Positions 36,895-48,964 of a DNA stretch of 64,000 nucleotides are shown here, one piece after another. Source of the stretch: Mytilus trossulus (lineage: Eukaryota > Mollusca > Bivalvia > Mytilida > Mytilidae); contig NC_086379.1 in assembly GCF_036588685.1 (NCBI RefSeq), positions 77,717,727-77,781,726 on the forward strand, given 5' to 3'. Under the pieces are notes generated by a model. It was given only the letters and a program-made list of their open reading frames with translations, was not told the DNA's origin and did no database searches. Each line of letters starts with the position of its first letter. Within the stretch, counting starts at the first letter, position 1. Made by a program: the position numbers and the translations under genes.

Positions 36895-37195
36895 ATTTGT
36901 GTCCATTTGACACCATGCCACCGCTCGCACTTTTCCTTTCCATATTCAATGAATGGTGAAATTTTGATTAAACCATATTTTGGCATGTCTATGAGTTTTC
37001 CTGAATATTATTTTACGTGTAGCTTTAATCTAAAATCAGTCGCTTCACAGGCTGTGTGATTGTCATGTTAAAAATGTGAACTAAGCATTCATGATAAACT
37101 ATCAATTTAAATTTTAAACCTGCAACAGTACGGACAGACAGATGGACGCGTAGAACGAAAACCACAATGTCCCCTTTAATATAGTAAGCATGGCT
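36895..37195 (-). repeat. Interspersed repeat family E, diverged copy
   Basis: Matches 8437-8697 at 'gccaccgctcgcac', 'atggtgaaattttgattaaa', 'gacagacagatggacg' and 'acaatgtcccctttaatatagtaag'. More diverged than the other copies. Confidence 0.6.
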
Positions 37196-37199
37196 TACA

Positions 37200-38275
37200 C
37201 ATGTATTTGCGTTACCTTACAGTACATAAATAAGTCAGTTTTGTTACCGATACCGTTTCAATTTAGATTTGTTGCCTATTTTATTTCGTTTTGACCAATG
37301 AAGTAGAATTAGAGTTTAAAATGAGTAACAACATTTTCATTCACTGAAAGTTGGTTCTAGTTTTAAAGGTTAATAAACTTGAATGTAGCGTCTGTAGTGG
37401 TCAATTTTTAAAAGATTTTTATAAGCGTTGATTTAGTTTTGTCCAAGCCATTCAGGGAGAAACAATCGTAGTAAATTAAACATGCATAGACTGGCACCAA
37501 TTTTAAAAATTGATCAAATTACTTAATCAGAAGTACTGTGCAATGTGCAATGTGTTATGATTTTTTTTTAATTTTGAATCACAAAAAGATTTAGGACATT
37601 CACATTTAAGCTCAAAAACCCTTTATATAAACCTCTTCATTTTCATCTAAAAATAAATATATTTCTGTGTGGGTCTTGTGTTCAAAAACAACTAGTGACA
37701 TACCAGCAAGCGGGCTGCAAATAGAAACACAACTTTGGCATATACATTGAAACAAAAGTTATCAGAATTCTTATTGTCATTTACAAAAGGTCATCGGTGC
37801 CATATGGCATTTCTCATCTACCTACGGAAAAGAGTATATATGTTGTCCTGTTCGATAACGATGTTTGTATTGTTCTGTACAGTTATTTGAAATTAGAGAT
37901 TGAATAAATTTGGAAATGACATTTCCAAAGTTTGCAATATTTATAAAAAAATCAATATTTGTTTACATTTAAAGGAAATTACAACATAAGTGTATAATAC
38001 AGTGTAACAGAGAGTTGATAGTCATATGCCTTGTCAGATGGAAATTGTTTATTTCTAAACTTTCGACAAACTACATAAATGTCAATATGGAAGAAAGAAT
38101 TGACATTTTGGTCGGGGTGACTGAAGTGGGAATGTATATCCATTAATCTGGAATCGTTCATATAAAATTTTCAGAGGGATCAGGTCTAAAACAGACAAGA
38201 TTAGTTATTTATTACCGGTTTGTTTTGCCGTATTTTTTTTTCATTAAAAAGTGTAAAATGTAATGAAACACAGTA
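37200..38275. other. No gene or clear repeat seen
   Basis: Unique AT-rich sequence. The 60-codon ORF is unsupported. Confidence 0.4.
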
Positions 38276-38279
38276 AATT

Positions 38280-40790
38280 AAAAAGTTAAATCTCTTCAGT
38301 TGATTTAGAAAATACAAATCAGGATGAACTCACAAAGGAGATATACTGTGTGTCGACCGGGTATAACATCTCCTACTATGCATATTCATCACCTGCAATG
38401 CGAATTCAAACGCATTCCTCGTCTTTTTGCTACTGTTAGATAAAGTTTTTGACTTTCAAATATTTTGGAATCAAACACCATTGAAGAGACATTTAAAATT
38501 GTCCAAAAAAAGTTATAAACACAACATTGATGTACATGGTAATAACATGATGATGATTTTAAATGGAAGATTTGTTAACAGCTATTGAAAGATGTTATTA
38601 GCATAAAATTCGGATTATACCTACACATATATAACAAGCAAGCTTTGTAATGGAAAATACTTTTATTTACATATATATGTCTTACAGGTACAAGCAAGCA
38701 TGTGGCTCATACTTTCTTAGTGTTGTGTTGTATTCGGAAAGATTAATTTCTGTATAACTGTTAAATTGAAAATATAATGTTGTTGCATAAAAGATTAATA
38801 TGATAACCACCCCTTATCAATTTTGTCACTTAAGTCCCAGCTGGTACTCTCTAAACATGGTGTATTGAAATTAACGTCATAAATTTAACTAAATAAATAG
38901 AATCAATTCTACCGGCTAGAGCTCAGTGAATATGTGGTGGACGAGCGAGTAAATTCACGCTATAAAATGAAAATAATTAGGAAAGATCATAAACAGCAAG
39001 AGCCAAGCAGTACCTTGCCAAATTGCACATTTTCCCTCTAATTTTTTCTCAAAACTCCTGTCCTGCTATTTTTCCAATTTCATCCTCCATTTGATGCTAA
39101 TTTACAGGATAAATATAAAATATTAGACTGATAAGATGAAAAGAGTACAATGAGAAAGTATTTAAGATTATACAAGTATTTCATTTTCGAAAGATACTGT
39201 TGTACACGAGCATTTCATCCTTAATACATTTGAAAATAAGCTTGTGGTCGAAAATCATAAAAGGCAAAAACAAACCCCAAGTTGAATAACTTCTATAGCT
39301 GTCTTGTTTTATAATTAGTATTTGAAAGAAAGAAAACACACTCCCAATTGAAAGATCAAGACCCTACTTTCTATTTGAAGATGTTGATAAACTACAAATG
39401 ATGCATAAATTCATATGTGGTGTAATATCAATATATTAGTAAACTAAAAGAGGGACGAAAGATACCAAAGGAACGGTCAAACTAACAAATCGAAAACAAA
39501 CTGACAATGCCATGGCTAAAAATGAAAAAGACAAACAGACAAACACTAGTACACATGACACAACATAGAAAACTAAAGAATAAACAACACAAACCCCACC
39601 AAAAACTGGGGGTGATCTCATGTGCTCCGGAAGGTAAAATGTTCAGATTTCTTAAATCGATTTAGTAAAGACAAATCAGGGTGAATTCACAAAAGAGCTA
39701 GACTGTGTGTCGGCCTGGTATAACATCTTCTGCTATGCGAACTCAAATGCATTCCTTTTTTCGGCTGTTTCAAATATTTTGGAATCAAACATCATTAAGG
39801 AGACATTTAAAATCGTCAAAACACTTATAAAAACAACATTGACGTACTGGTAATGAAACTTGGTGATAATTTTGAAAGGAATATTTGTTTACAGCTATTG
39901 GCAGATATATTTCCCGTAAAATTACCGATTGTGCCTTCACATATAACAAGCAAGCTTGGTAATGGAACATACTTTTATATACATATACGTCTTACAGGTA
40001 CAAGCATGTGACTCATTACTTTCTCAGGGTTGTGTTGTAATCGGAAACATGTCATCATTTGTTTCTGTTATACTGTTACTAAGTAAATTGAAAATGTAAT
40101 TTTTGTTGCATAAAAGATAAATATGACAACCACCCCTATTCAATGGTGTTACTGAAGTCCCAGTTGGTACTCTCTAAACATGGTGCATCGAAATTAACGT
40201 CATGAATTCAATTAAAAAATATCCATTCTACCGGGTTGTGCTCAGTAAACATGTTGTACATGAACAAGTAAATTCACGATATAAGAATGAAAATAAACAG
40301 ATAACATATACAGCTAGGGCCAAGCAGTAGCTGTACCTTGCCAAGTTGCACATCCTGCTTTCTATTTTTACTCAAAACTCATTTTCTTCCTATTTTTACA
40401 AATGTTATCCTCGACTCGGCGATAATTTACAGGATGCATATAAAATATGAGACTGGTAAAATAAAAGGATACAATGAGAATGTAATATGAGTATTTCATT
40501 TCAAGAATTTCCTGCTGTATATCAGCATTGCATCCTTAATAAAATTGAAAAGAAGGCTTGTGATCAAAAACCATAAAAGCAAAAACATACCCCAAGTTGA
40601 ACAACTTATATATACAGCTGTCTTTTTTACATTATTATGACTACTAATATTAGTATTGGAAAGAACGAATACACACTTTTCATTGCAAGATGAAGACCAT
40701 AGGTTCTATTTGAAGATGTCGATAAGGTACAAATGAGACCTTAATTAAGATGTGGTGTAACATCAAAATATTACTAGACTACAACGTAGA
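38280..40790. repeat. Tandem duplication of a 1.15-kb segment
   Basis: Copy 1 (about 38280-39440) and copy 2 (about 39650-40790) are collinear. Shared blocks, in order: CAAATATTTTGGAATCAAAC, 'acaagcaagctt', 'ctggtactctctaaacatggtg', 'aattaacgtcat', 'gccaagcagtaccttgccaa', 'accccaagttgaa' and 'ctatttgaagatgt'. Substitutions and small indels suggest moderate age. Neither copy has an ORF or splice-like exon that I can recognise. Confidence 0.8.
39440..39640 (+). repeat. Interspersed repeat family A between the two duplicated copies
   Basis: Runs from AGAGGGACGAAAGATACCAA to GATCTCATGTGCTCCGGAAG. It sits exactly at the junction of the 1.15-kb tandem copies. Confidence 0.8.
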
Positions 40791-41404
40791 TAGAAACAAA
40801 TGCTGTCATTTTTTACCAAACAATATCACTGTAAAATACAGAAACAATACATATATTTTTACAACTTTGGACCATCCTTGGTCTGAATGAATAGAGAAAA
40901 TAATTGGTTTCGATTTAATAAATATTTCGATGAACGGGTAAATGTTATGAAAATATGAAAGAAGACAACTCAATCATGTTAATGTTTACTACTTTCTTGC
41001 AGTTGCACGCAGCACGATAGACTAACTCAATGTTTGAAAGAGTGGTGACATAATGGTACGATTCTTTGTCTTGAGAAGAGAAGGGACAGTATGTCGATAA
41101 AATGGAAATTAGGGTGTGTGGTCTACAAAAACATACTTATTTAAACCAAGGCATTAACATTAAATACATTTTATGACACTTTAACGACAACAAACAAGCA
41201 CAGTCCCATTACTTTAATTATAGTGTCCTAAATTTTGACTGAATTTTAGAAAAAAATAGTTATAAAACCAAAGTTTGATATTATGGGATACGCTCGAACC
41301 CCTCTTCGTTAAGCGATTTGGGAATTGATTTCAACATATGATATGCCAGTGTTTAGTACTATTTACGAATGTTAAAACATTTTCCCGTTAGTAGCGTGTT
41401 GTAA

Positions 41405-41600
41405 ATAAGAATCCGGAGATAACAAAAGGACATTCAAAACTCAAAAGTCGAAGAAAAACTGACAAAACAAATACCACAAAAACTACGAAAGTATGAACAA
41501 GTCGACAAAGCACTACTTAGAAAACTAATGACTGGTCAACAAAATCGCCTCTAAAAACCGGGTGTGAACTCATGAGCGCCGGCCGGGTAATTAGTTTCTG
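41405..41600 (+). repeat. Diverged family A-like repeat
   Basis: Same plan as family A ('aacaaaaggacattcaaaact' to 'gggtgtgaactcatgagcgccggccgggtaa') but strongly diverged. Confidence 0.5.
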
Positions 41601-41854
41601 TTCTAAGTCATTTTTAATTTTTAATTTTACAATGGTTTACTTCAAAATGTTTTACGTGAATTATTGTTTTGAAAAGTCGGTCTGTTTTTATCGGGTGTTC
41701 AATTGTTTTGTTTATGCATTTATTCGTCCTGTTGGGGGATTCGTATGAAATTTCATATACTTTCTAATTAATTTAGATTTTACTATTGATTTGTAAGCAC
41801 ATTGTTTTCCCTTGTAATAACGGGAATATTTAACTGTTGGCCATTGCTAGAGAT

Positions 41855-43360
41855 ATGAACAAAGCAGAAACTGAGATGGAAGTCAACGAGACAGCAACCA
41901 CAGACGTAAATAACCAAAATACAGTCTTCAACAATATACAATGTACATCAAATATGTCGAAAAGATTTATAAATACCATAAATGATCTACCCTTAACACC
42001 AAATTCTCAAAATTGCAAAAAAATAACCATAAGGATGATAAGGGAGCTTCAAGAGTGTTTTGTTTTTTGGGGTCTGAGTCGTTTTGTTTTTTTGGCACAT
42101 ATCACGACTATTTTGATTTGTTTTTCGACCTTATTAATCAAGCTATTTACTTTTCAAAATTCAACACTATGAGGTATGGTGAAAATCTATAGATTCAGAT
42201 TTTTCTTTTGCCATCTGCTAGACCACAATATTTTTTTTTCTAAACAATGAGGATCATAATATTTATATAGGAAAAAAACATACCCTCTTTTGAAGTTAAA
42301 TAGTCGTTCTCTAACAAGGTACCTGACTCGGGACAGGTGCACAAACAATTGTACAGGATTAAACTAGATTTTTGTAATTCGAATTGTACATTAAAACCAT
42401 GTAATAAAAAATCATATAAGGGGACAAAGTACTAACTGTTCCATAACAATCTTATAGACAATTAAAAAAAAAAGGTACAAGTACAAACATAACACCAGTA
42501 ATCTGTACAGTCCTTGTTTACCAACAGTTTTTATAGCAACATTGACAAATATAATATATAAATATATATTTAAGATGACTTTCACATCCTTTATAGAAAT
42601 GGCCTTCATTTAAGTTAAAATCATAAATTTTTATCACGGCTGAAATCTAACTTCATAGTGAAAAAATGTAAATTGATTTAATAAAACGAAATTGAGAACA
42701 AATTAAATGTTGTATAAGTGTCTTGATTACCGTTCGTATACAGTCATGTTCAAACTTTCAGTTTAGTATAAGGTTGAATTTTAATAAAAGGTGTCTCAGT
42801 TATAGACCTGATCCCCGAGGAAGACAAACATGAACTGATACCAGGCCACAGTATTTATACGTATCCGTTTACTATTAAGTTTCTATCCATACACATAAAG
42901 TATAAGACTATGCAATGGATAAAACGCTCAATCATACAATTCGGAATTAACAAAATAGTTTAGAAGTCTAGAAACACTCGCGTTAAATAGATCGACATAA
43001 AATAATAATACACAATTATCCTACATCCATGAGAAATATGCTGATATGCCTGTATATTAAAACCAAAATAATCTGGACTTTTATGTAAATCACACCAAAT
43101 AGAACCGGTCCAAATATACTAAAGTGGTTATTAAAGGAATCCGGTATTAACAATTCATTTTGCATGGAAACCAAACAAATAATACCTGGATCGTTGCCTT
43201 CTTTGTTTGTGTGGTGTTTTTTTTTAATGAAATTATGGATGTTGATGGTTGGTTATTGCTTGCTTTTGTTTGTTGTGACGTATATGTTTTTCTACCTTTT
43301 GTATGCATGAAATACTCCATATACATTTACTATAGAGAAAATCATGAACAATCATAGTTC
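41855..43360. other. Repeat-derived and AT-rich sequence; no gene
   Basis: 41860-41950 is a decayed retroelement tail in antisense ('gagatggaagtcaacgagacagcaaccacag'), which explains the 111-codon ORF here. 42300-42360 shows a 'gactcgggacaggtgcacaaacaattgta' repeat core. The rest is unremarkable. Confidence 0.5.
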
Positions 43361-43368
43361 TTCTCTTT

Positions 43369-44050
43369 TAAGGTTAATGTACCCTTATAGAGATAGGCCA
43401 TTTAGTACATATTTCTAGGGGAAACTTGATGCAAAGCATTATTTTTTACTGTTTCATTGCATTTGATAGAAAAAGAAGACTTTGTGGCAAATACATCAAG
43501 ATTTTTATGGAAAATCCACAGCCTTTAATACAGAGATTTTTGTTATAAAATTTGAAACATAAATTACTCACTTGATTTTCTCTGATGTGCTAGTGTTTAT
43601 TTTTTACAAAAAGTTCTAAGCAACCTCCAAATTTCAAAACACCTCGTGCTGAATCACTAAAGTCGAGCGCACCCTAAAAGTTGTACTTGATTTTGGCCAT
43701 ATTTATATTTGTTTTCACCAATAACAACATTTATAAACTTGTTCTAAGGAAATCAATGCTAGCACTGCATACAATAATCCTATATCTATCAGTCATCAAA
43801 TTGCCAAATATGAGAATACAAGGATAAAGGCTGTGGATTTTCTATAAAAGTCTTGATTTATTTCCCACAAAGTCCTCTTTTTCTATTAAATGCAATGAAA
43901 CAGTAAAATAATAATGCTTTGCATCAAGTTTCCCCTTGGAATATGTACACAATGGCCTATCTCTATTATTCATTATATCTGTAGTTTTGATACAATTGAA
44001 GTTTAAAAAGTTCGTACAAAAATGGCTACAGAAGGGTACATAAACCTTAA
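43369..44050. mobile_element. Foldback element, about 680 bp, with long inverted arms
   Basis: The outer ends TTAAGGTTAATGTACCCTT and AAGGGTACATAAACCTTAA are complementary with one mismatch. Inner arms also pair (GATGCAAAGCATTATT with AATAATGCTTTGCATC; GGAAAATCCACAGCCTTTA with AGGCTGTGGATTTTC). The middle has 'cactaaagtcgagcgcaccctaaaag'. No ORF; a MITE-like element. Confidence 0.8.
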
Positions 44051-44529
44051 TGTCCCTTTGTATTTCAATTATTTCTTCAACTGTATACCTGTATTAAATA
44101 ATTATGATTAACGCTTTGTGTTATGTTGGATCAACCAAAAATGCCTAACAATTTGTGTTCTGATTATAAATTTCTATTTCTTTGCAGGAATTGAAACAGC
44201 TGCAGAGTTACTGAGAAACTATACCTACTGTATGGTGTACTTGGCGTGGATAGTATACATTACAAATATCTATTGGAGAACATAATACCGACCGTGCAAG
44301 GGCTGCATAGCCGGTCAATGTCATTTAAAACTTCCATTTGTTGTTGGAGAACATACAATATAAATCCTCACCAGAGGATATGATAATCCAGGACTTACCT
44401 ATTGGAGAACATACAATATAAATCCTTACCAGTAAATATGATAATCCAGGACTGGTGTCTTGTTAGAAACCTAGTTAGCTAAGGCTCGTTTATGGTTAAG
44501 TTGATTTCATCTTCCCAAACATTTAGGGG

Positions 44530-44690
44530 TTGGTGTGTGTTGCTTATTCTTTAGTTTTCTATGTTATGTCATGTGTTCTATTGTTTATCTGTTTGTCTTC
44601 TTTCATTTTTAGCCAGGCGTTGTCAGTTTATTTTCGATTTGTGAATTTGACTGTCCCTCTGGTATCTTTCGTCCCTCTTTTAATGACGCC
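44530..44690 (-). repeat. Interspersed repeat family A, reverse copy
   Basis: From TTGGTGTGTGTTGCTTATTC to CTGGTATCTTTCGTCCCTCT, reverse complement of the 9985-10218 copy; lacks the 3' end. Confidence 0.75.
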
Positions 44691-44789
44691 GTTACGATTT
44701 GGTTGACCGTCGTTCAATATCTTTTTCAAGTACCTGTGATCTGAGACACAGATTACCACATGTATATTTCACCAGCTATAATCAAGTAG

Positions 44790-44950
44790 TCTTTCTCGTT
44801 TGAATTGTTTTAAATTTTTCATTTGGTAGCCGTTTCTAGAATAGTGTATATGGTTCGAGTGTTGCTCATTGATGAAGGCCGTACGGTTACATATTAGAGT
44901 TGCTTACGTGTACGTCGTTTGCTGCCTTGGTGGAGAGTTGTCCTCCAAGC
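44790..44950 (+). repeat. Interspersed repeat family D
   Basis: Contains CTCGTTTGAATTGTTTTAAA, GATGAAGGCCGTACGGTTAC and TTGGTGGAGAGTTGTCC. Confidence 0.65.
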
Positions 44951-45103
44951 GATGATATGATATCAAATGTATTTTCCAATATTTTCATACATCCAAATGT
45001 GATTTATCATTAGTTTTAATTACATCGAGCAACTAGACAGGTGTTATCGGTGATGCAGGAAAAGCATACCTATCCAAAATACTGGAGTTACCACTTTGTT
45101 TGT

Positions 45104-45415
45104 TGTATATGTGAGTTCAATGGCTTTTATTTTTGTTTGTTGAATATGTGAGTTCCATAGCTTTTTTGTTTGTTTGTTGTATTTGTGATTTCCATGAAAT
45201 TTGCTTTTGTTTGTTGTATATGTGAATTCAATGGCTTTTATTTTTGTTTGTTGTATACTATATGTGAGTTCCATGGCTTTTACTTTTGTTTGTTGTTAAT
45301 GTGAGTTTCATGGCTTTTGCTTTTGATTGTTGTATATGTGGTTCCATTGGTTTTGCTTTAATTGGTTGTATATGAGAGTTACATTGATTTTGCTTTTGTT
45401 TGTTGTACCTGTTTT
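45104..45415. repeat. Minisatellite array 1, units of about 37 bp
   Basis: The unit is GTTTGTTGTATATGTGAGTT, then CCATGGCTTTTGCTTTT, with variants. About eight units. The minus-strand 76-codon ORF is a by-product of the period. Confidence 0.85.
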
Positions 45416-45549
45416 TTGCATGTGTTTACTTGTGTGTGGATGGTTTTTCAGATGTACAAACATAAATAGAAATAAGTACTATAAGAAGTTGTAAATATAT
45501 AATCTAAGAATTGTAAAGGTTGTATAAAGTATTACTTATCATTGAGGAA

Positions 45550-45840
45550 AAGATGTAACTTTTTTTTCTTATAATTTCAATGACTATCTTACAGGATCAC
45601 AATTTTACAATATTTATAAATTGGACGTCAAAAGCTGGACGACACAATAACAACATTACAACAATAATAAACCAACAAAAAATACACAAGATTTATGCAG
45701 AAAATGCTTCACATTTTTGGAATATATAATTTTTTTATAATAAGGAGAAGCTTCTAATCGGAGAGCGATTCTATCGCACTATCCATGCATAAGCTAACAC
45801 ATATTTACCTGTTTTCGTGTAACTAGTATAGTAGCACTAG
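45550..45840. repeat. Duplicated segment downstream of array 1 (pairs with 46880-47165)
   Basis: Collinear with 46880-47165 over AGGATCACAATTTTACAATA, GGACGTCAAAAGCTGGACG, AAGGAGAAGCTTCTAATCG and CTATCGCACTATCCATGCAT. It shows that array plus flank were duplicated as a unit. Confidence 0.85.
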
Positions 45841-46029
45841 TCTCTAGGTACCACTTGTTTGTTTTAAAGAGGTTCATACATCTTTTGCTCAATTGCTTTA
45901 TGTGTTTGGATCCGATATTGTGCAACAATGTGTTTGTAGTGGTCTAACTATAATTTCTATAGAAAACTCGTTTTGATTAATTTAGAATACAAAATCTCAG
46001 TTTCGCCCGAAATAAATATTTCATACATA

Positions 46030-46740
46030 TTTGAGTTTGATTTTGTTATTTGTATATGTGAGTTCCATGGCATTTGCTTTTGTTTGTTGTATACTATATG
46101 CGAGTTTCCTGACTTTTACTTTTGTTTGTTGTATATGTGAGTTCCATGGCATTTGCTTTTGTTTGTTGTATACTATATGCGAGTTTCATGGCTTTTACTT
46201 TTGTTTGTTGTATATGTGAGTTCCATGGCTTTTGTTTTTGTTTGTCGTTTATGTAAGTTCCATGGCTTTTGCTTTTGGTTTTGTATACTTTATTTGGTCT
46301 GTTTAACTTTTTTGGATTCGAGCGTCACAGATGAGTCTTTTGTAGACCAAACCCGCGTCTGCTTATATACATGATTTAGTCCTGGTATCTACAAAAGTAT
46401 GATGAGTTTATTTCCATGGCTTTTGCTTTTGTTTGTCGCATATGTGAGGTCCATGGCTTTTGCTTTTGTTTGTTGTATATGTGAGTTCCATGACTTTTGC
46501 TTTTGTTTGTTGTATATGTGAGTTCCATGACTTTTGCGTTTGTTTGTTGTATATGTGAGTTCCATGACTTTTACTTTTGTTTGTTGTATATGTGAGTTCT
46601 ATTAACTTTTACTTTTGTTTGTTGTATATGTGAGTTCCATGACTTTTGCTTTTGTTTGTTGTATATGTGAGTTCCATGGCTATTGCTTTTGTTTGTTGTA
46701 TATGTGAGTTCCATGGCTTTTGCTTTTTTTTTTATTGTAC
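46030..46740. repeat. Minisatellite array 2, units of about 37 bp, split by a family B fragment
   Basis: Same unit as array 1, at 46030-46275 and 46415-46735. 46300-46415 is family B (GTCACAGATGAGTCTTTTGT, 'gtcctggtatctac'). The two 62-73-codon plus ORFs with repeated VSSMAF are by-products. Confidence 0.85.
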
Positions 46741-46879
46741 ATGTTTTTTTTTCATTTTTCTTTTTTGAGTGTATGGTATTTTAGATGTTAAAATATAAAT
46801 AGTTATAAGTAATATAAAAAGTTGTAAATGGTATAATTGAAAAATGTTAGGATAGTTTGAAGTATGACTGACGCATTAA

Positions 46880-47165
46880 GGAAAACGTTTTTTTAATTAT
46901 GTCAATGACTATCCTACAGGATCACAATTTTACAATATTCATAAATTGGACGTCAAAAGCTGGACGGCACAATAGCAACATTAGAACAATATTATACAAA
47001 ACAATAATATAAACATAAGATTTATACAGAAAATGCTTAACATTTGCAATACATTTGGGTTTTTTTTATAACAAGGAGAAGCTTCTAATCGAAGAAGCGA
47101 TTCTATCGCACTATCCATGCATAAGCTGGCACAGATTTACCTGTTTTCGTGTTACTAGTAGCATT
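46880..47165. repeat. Duplicated segment downstream of array 2
   Basis: Second copy of 45550-45840; the order array then flank is the same in both. Differences include an extra A in CTAATCGAAGAAGCG and 'gctggcac' for 'gctaacac'. Confidence 0.85.
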
Positions 47166-47169
47166 TTAC

Positions 47170-48420
47170 GTTAGATTTCACATTATGAATACAGCAAATG
47201 AAATAACGTGTACTGAAATGTATACTTAAAGTCAATTCAAGATTTATGAAATAAGGCTACTATACAGAATTGAAAACAAAAAAAATGTAACTATTAATAA
47301 TTTTTGTGAAAAATATATTACTATGTCCTCATTTGTAAATTGTCATATATAAAGCCCCAAAAATAAATGTTGCAATAACTTTTAACCGATATCATCGAGT
47401 TATGGTTGTTGGCATCAAGGATTTGTTTAGTATACAAAACCTTGATGGCATGTATTATGTAATGTCTTATGTCATAAAATTAATATTAAAATATTGGATT
47501 TAAAAATGAATAAAAACGGTAATAAAAAAACCCATATACAATGCTTTTTAAATATGTGAAACAGCAAATATAAATTAAAGTTCAATTCTTCTTGAATAAT
47601 TGATAGGTCTTTCCTTCCATTTTCTTTTAATTATACTGTCATAAATAAACCGTATTCAAACCGAATGTCATTTTGAAAAAGAGGTGGTCCAGCAAATCAT
47701 TTAAAATTAAATCAGTTTGAATGATACAATCAGTCGAAAAAGGCACCAATTCCCGAAATGCAGATGTGTCACAGTTTGACGTCGCGAAAATAACAGTTTA
47801 GTTTAAATAATATGTTATTCAGTTTACGTTAGCAACATCATTACCTCTCCTGTACCTGTATCGTATGCCCTTTATTGACTAATTTTCTTTGTTATCTTTC
47901 TGTCACCTAGTGTCAAATCTGTTTGTCTATATAAATGAAATGTCATGCATCTATATATAGTCTATGGCCTCTACGTTGAGCTCTGTCACAGGTCTAGTCA
48001 TAAAGTTAATTGTAAAACAAAAATACATTGGACATATAGGCTAATAGATCTCTGATAATTTAATGTACACTCAATATCAAAGATGTCTAGATAGAGGGCT
48101 CACGCAAACAAAAACAAACAAAAAATAACTAGAGGACGAGTTGGTTTTTCTAACATTTGGGCGACTTGTCCTAATATTAGGACGACTTGTCCTAATATAT
48201 GATGTATGATTAAAGCGCCTAGCTGACTGTGATGTTTATAGCGTTACACACGAGGAAGAAGAAATAATATTTAAAAAAGGTAACTTGGTAAGATTCACGA
48301 GACCTGAGAATGATTATCTACAGTACACTTTCATCTCTATATAATTAATCTTCGCGCTATCAATCATATGTGACGAAGCTTGAACAAGTGACCTAATAAT
48401 TTCCATTTGTTCATCCTGGA
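47170..48420. other. No gene seen
   Basis: AT-rich unique sequence; a short direct repeat GGACGACTTGTCCTAATAT-like occurs at about 48165-48200. No ORF or exon-like segment with support. Confidence 0.4.
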
Positions 48421-48423
48421 CCT

Positions 48424-48516
48424 AGTCCAAACAATCATGACGTCTGGCAAGGCTATTTTTTTTAATTTTTTCTGGGACGAAAGAAAGCCTTGCCAGACAT
48501 CATACTTATTTGGACT
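48424..48516. repeat. Stem-loop, 31-bp arms (27/31 matches)
   Basis: 48424-48454 (AGTCCAAACAATCATGACGT, CTGGCAAGGCT) pairs with 48486-48516 across a 31-base T-rich loop. Probably a short MITE or hairpin transcript source. Confidence 0.7.
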
Positions 48517-48964
48517 ACCTCCTATCACTTCGAGCAATCGTGATTGAAATGTCATCCCTGAAAAACACAAGAAGGTCCCAAAAATATTACGGACAATACA
48601 ATGCCAATGGTAAATAATAACGTACGGACTCACCAGTCACCGTACGGGTATCCCTAAATATTGCACGCATTTTTGTCACAGGATAGAAGTTCCTTCATTA
48701 TATAAGTTCTAAAAGGAAAAAGTATTCTGGAATATTATTTCCATTAGTATGAATATCACAGTTTATTATATACTTAGTTGTAAACACAGATAAATTGTAT
48801 GTAATACAATCAATGGCAAGCCTGCTGTATCAGCCACCCGTGATGTCAGTCTGAGACATTGAGTTGTAGCCCGAAGCCAGTGTCTAGTTTAAATAAGCTG
48901 GGACAAGTTAACGTACACTGCCAATAGTCTGACTGGTCTAGTGCATATCTGTGTGCACTTTTTT

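Noticed and set aside
41837-42172. 111-codon plus ORF starting MAIARDMNKAETEMEV
   Set aside because: Its first part is a decayed retroelement tail; the end is a low-complexity hydrophobic stretch, with no domain.
44188-44285. Possible terminal exon after a TTTGCAG acceptor (IETAAELLRNYTYCMVY...)
   Set aside because: No partner exon or known family; its end overlaps a local 'tattggagaacata' repeat. Kept only as a note.
46031-46374. Plus ORFs with repeated VSSMAFAFVCC
   Set aside because: By-products of the 37-bp minisatellite; unit length is not a multiple of three and the frame breaks repeatedly.
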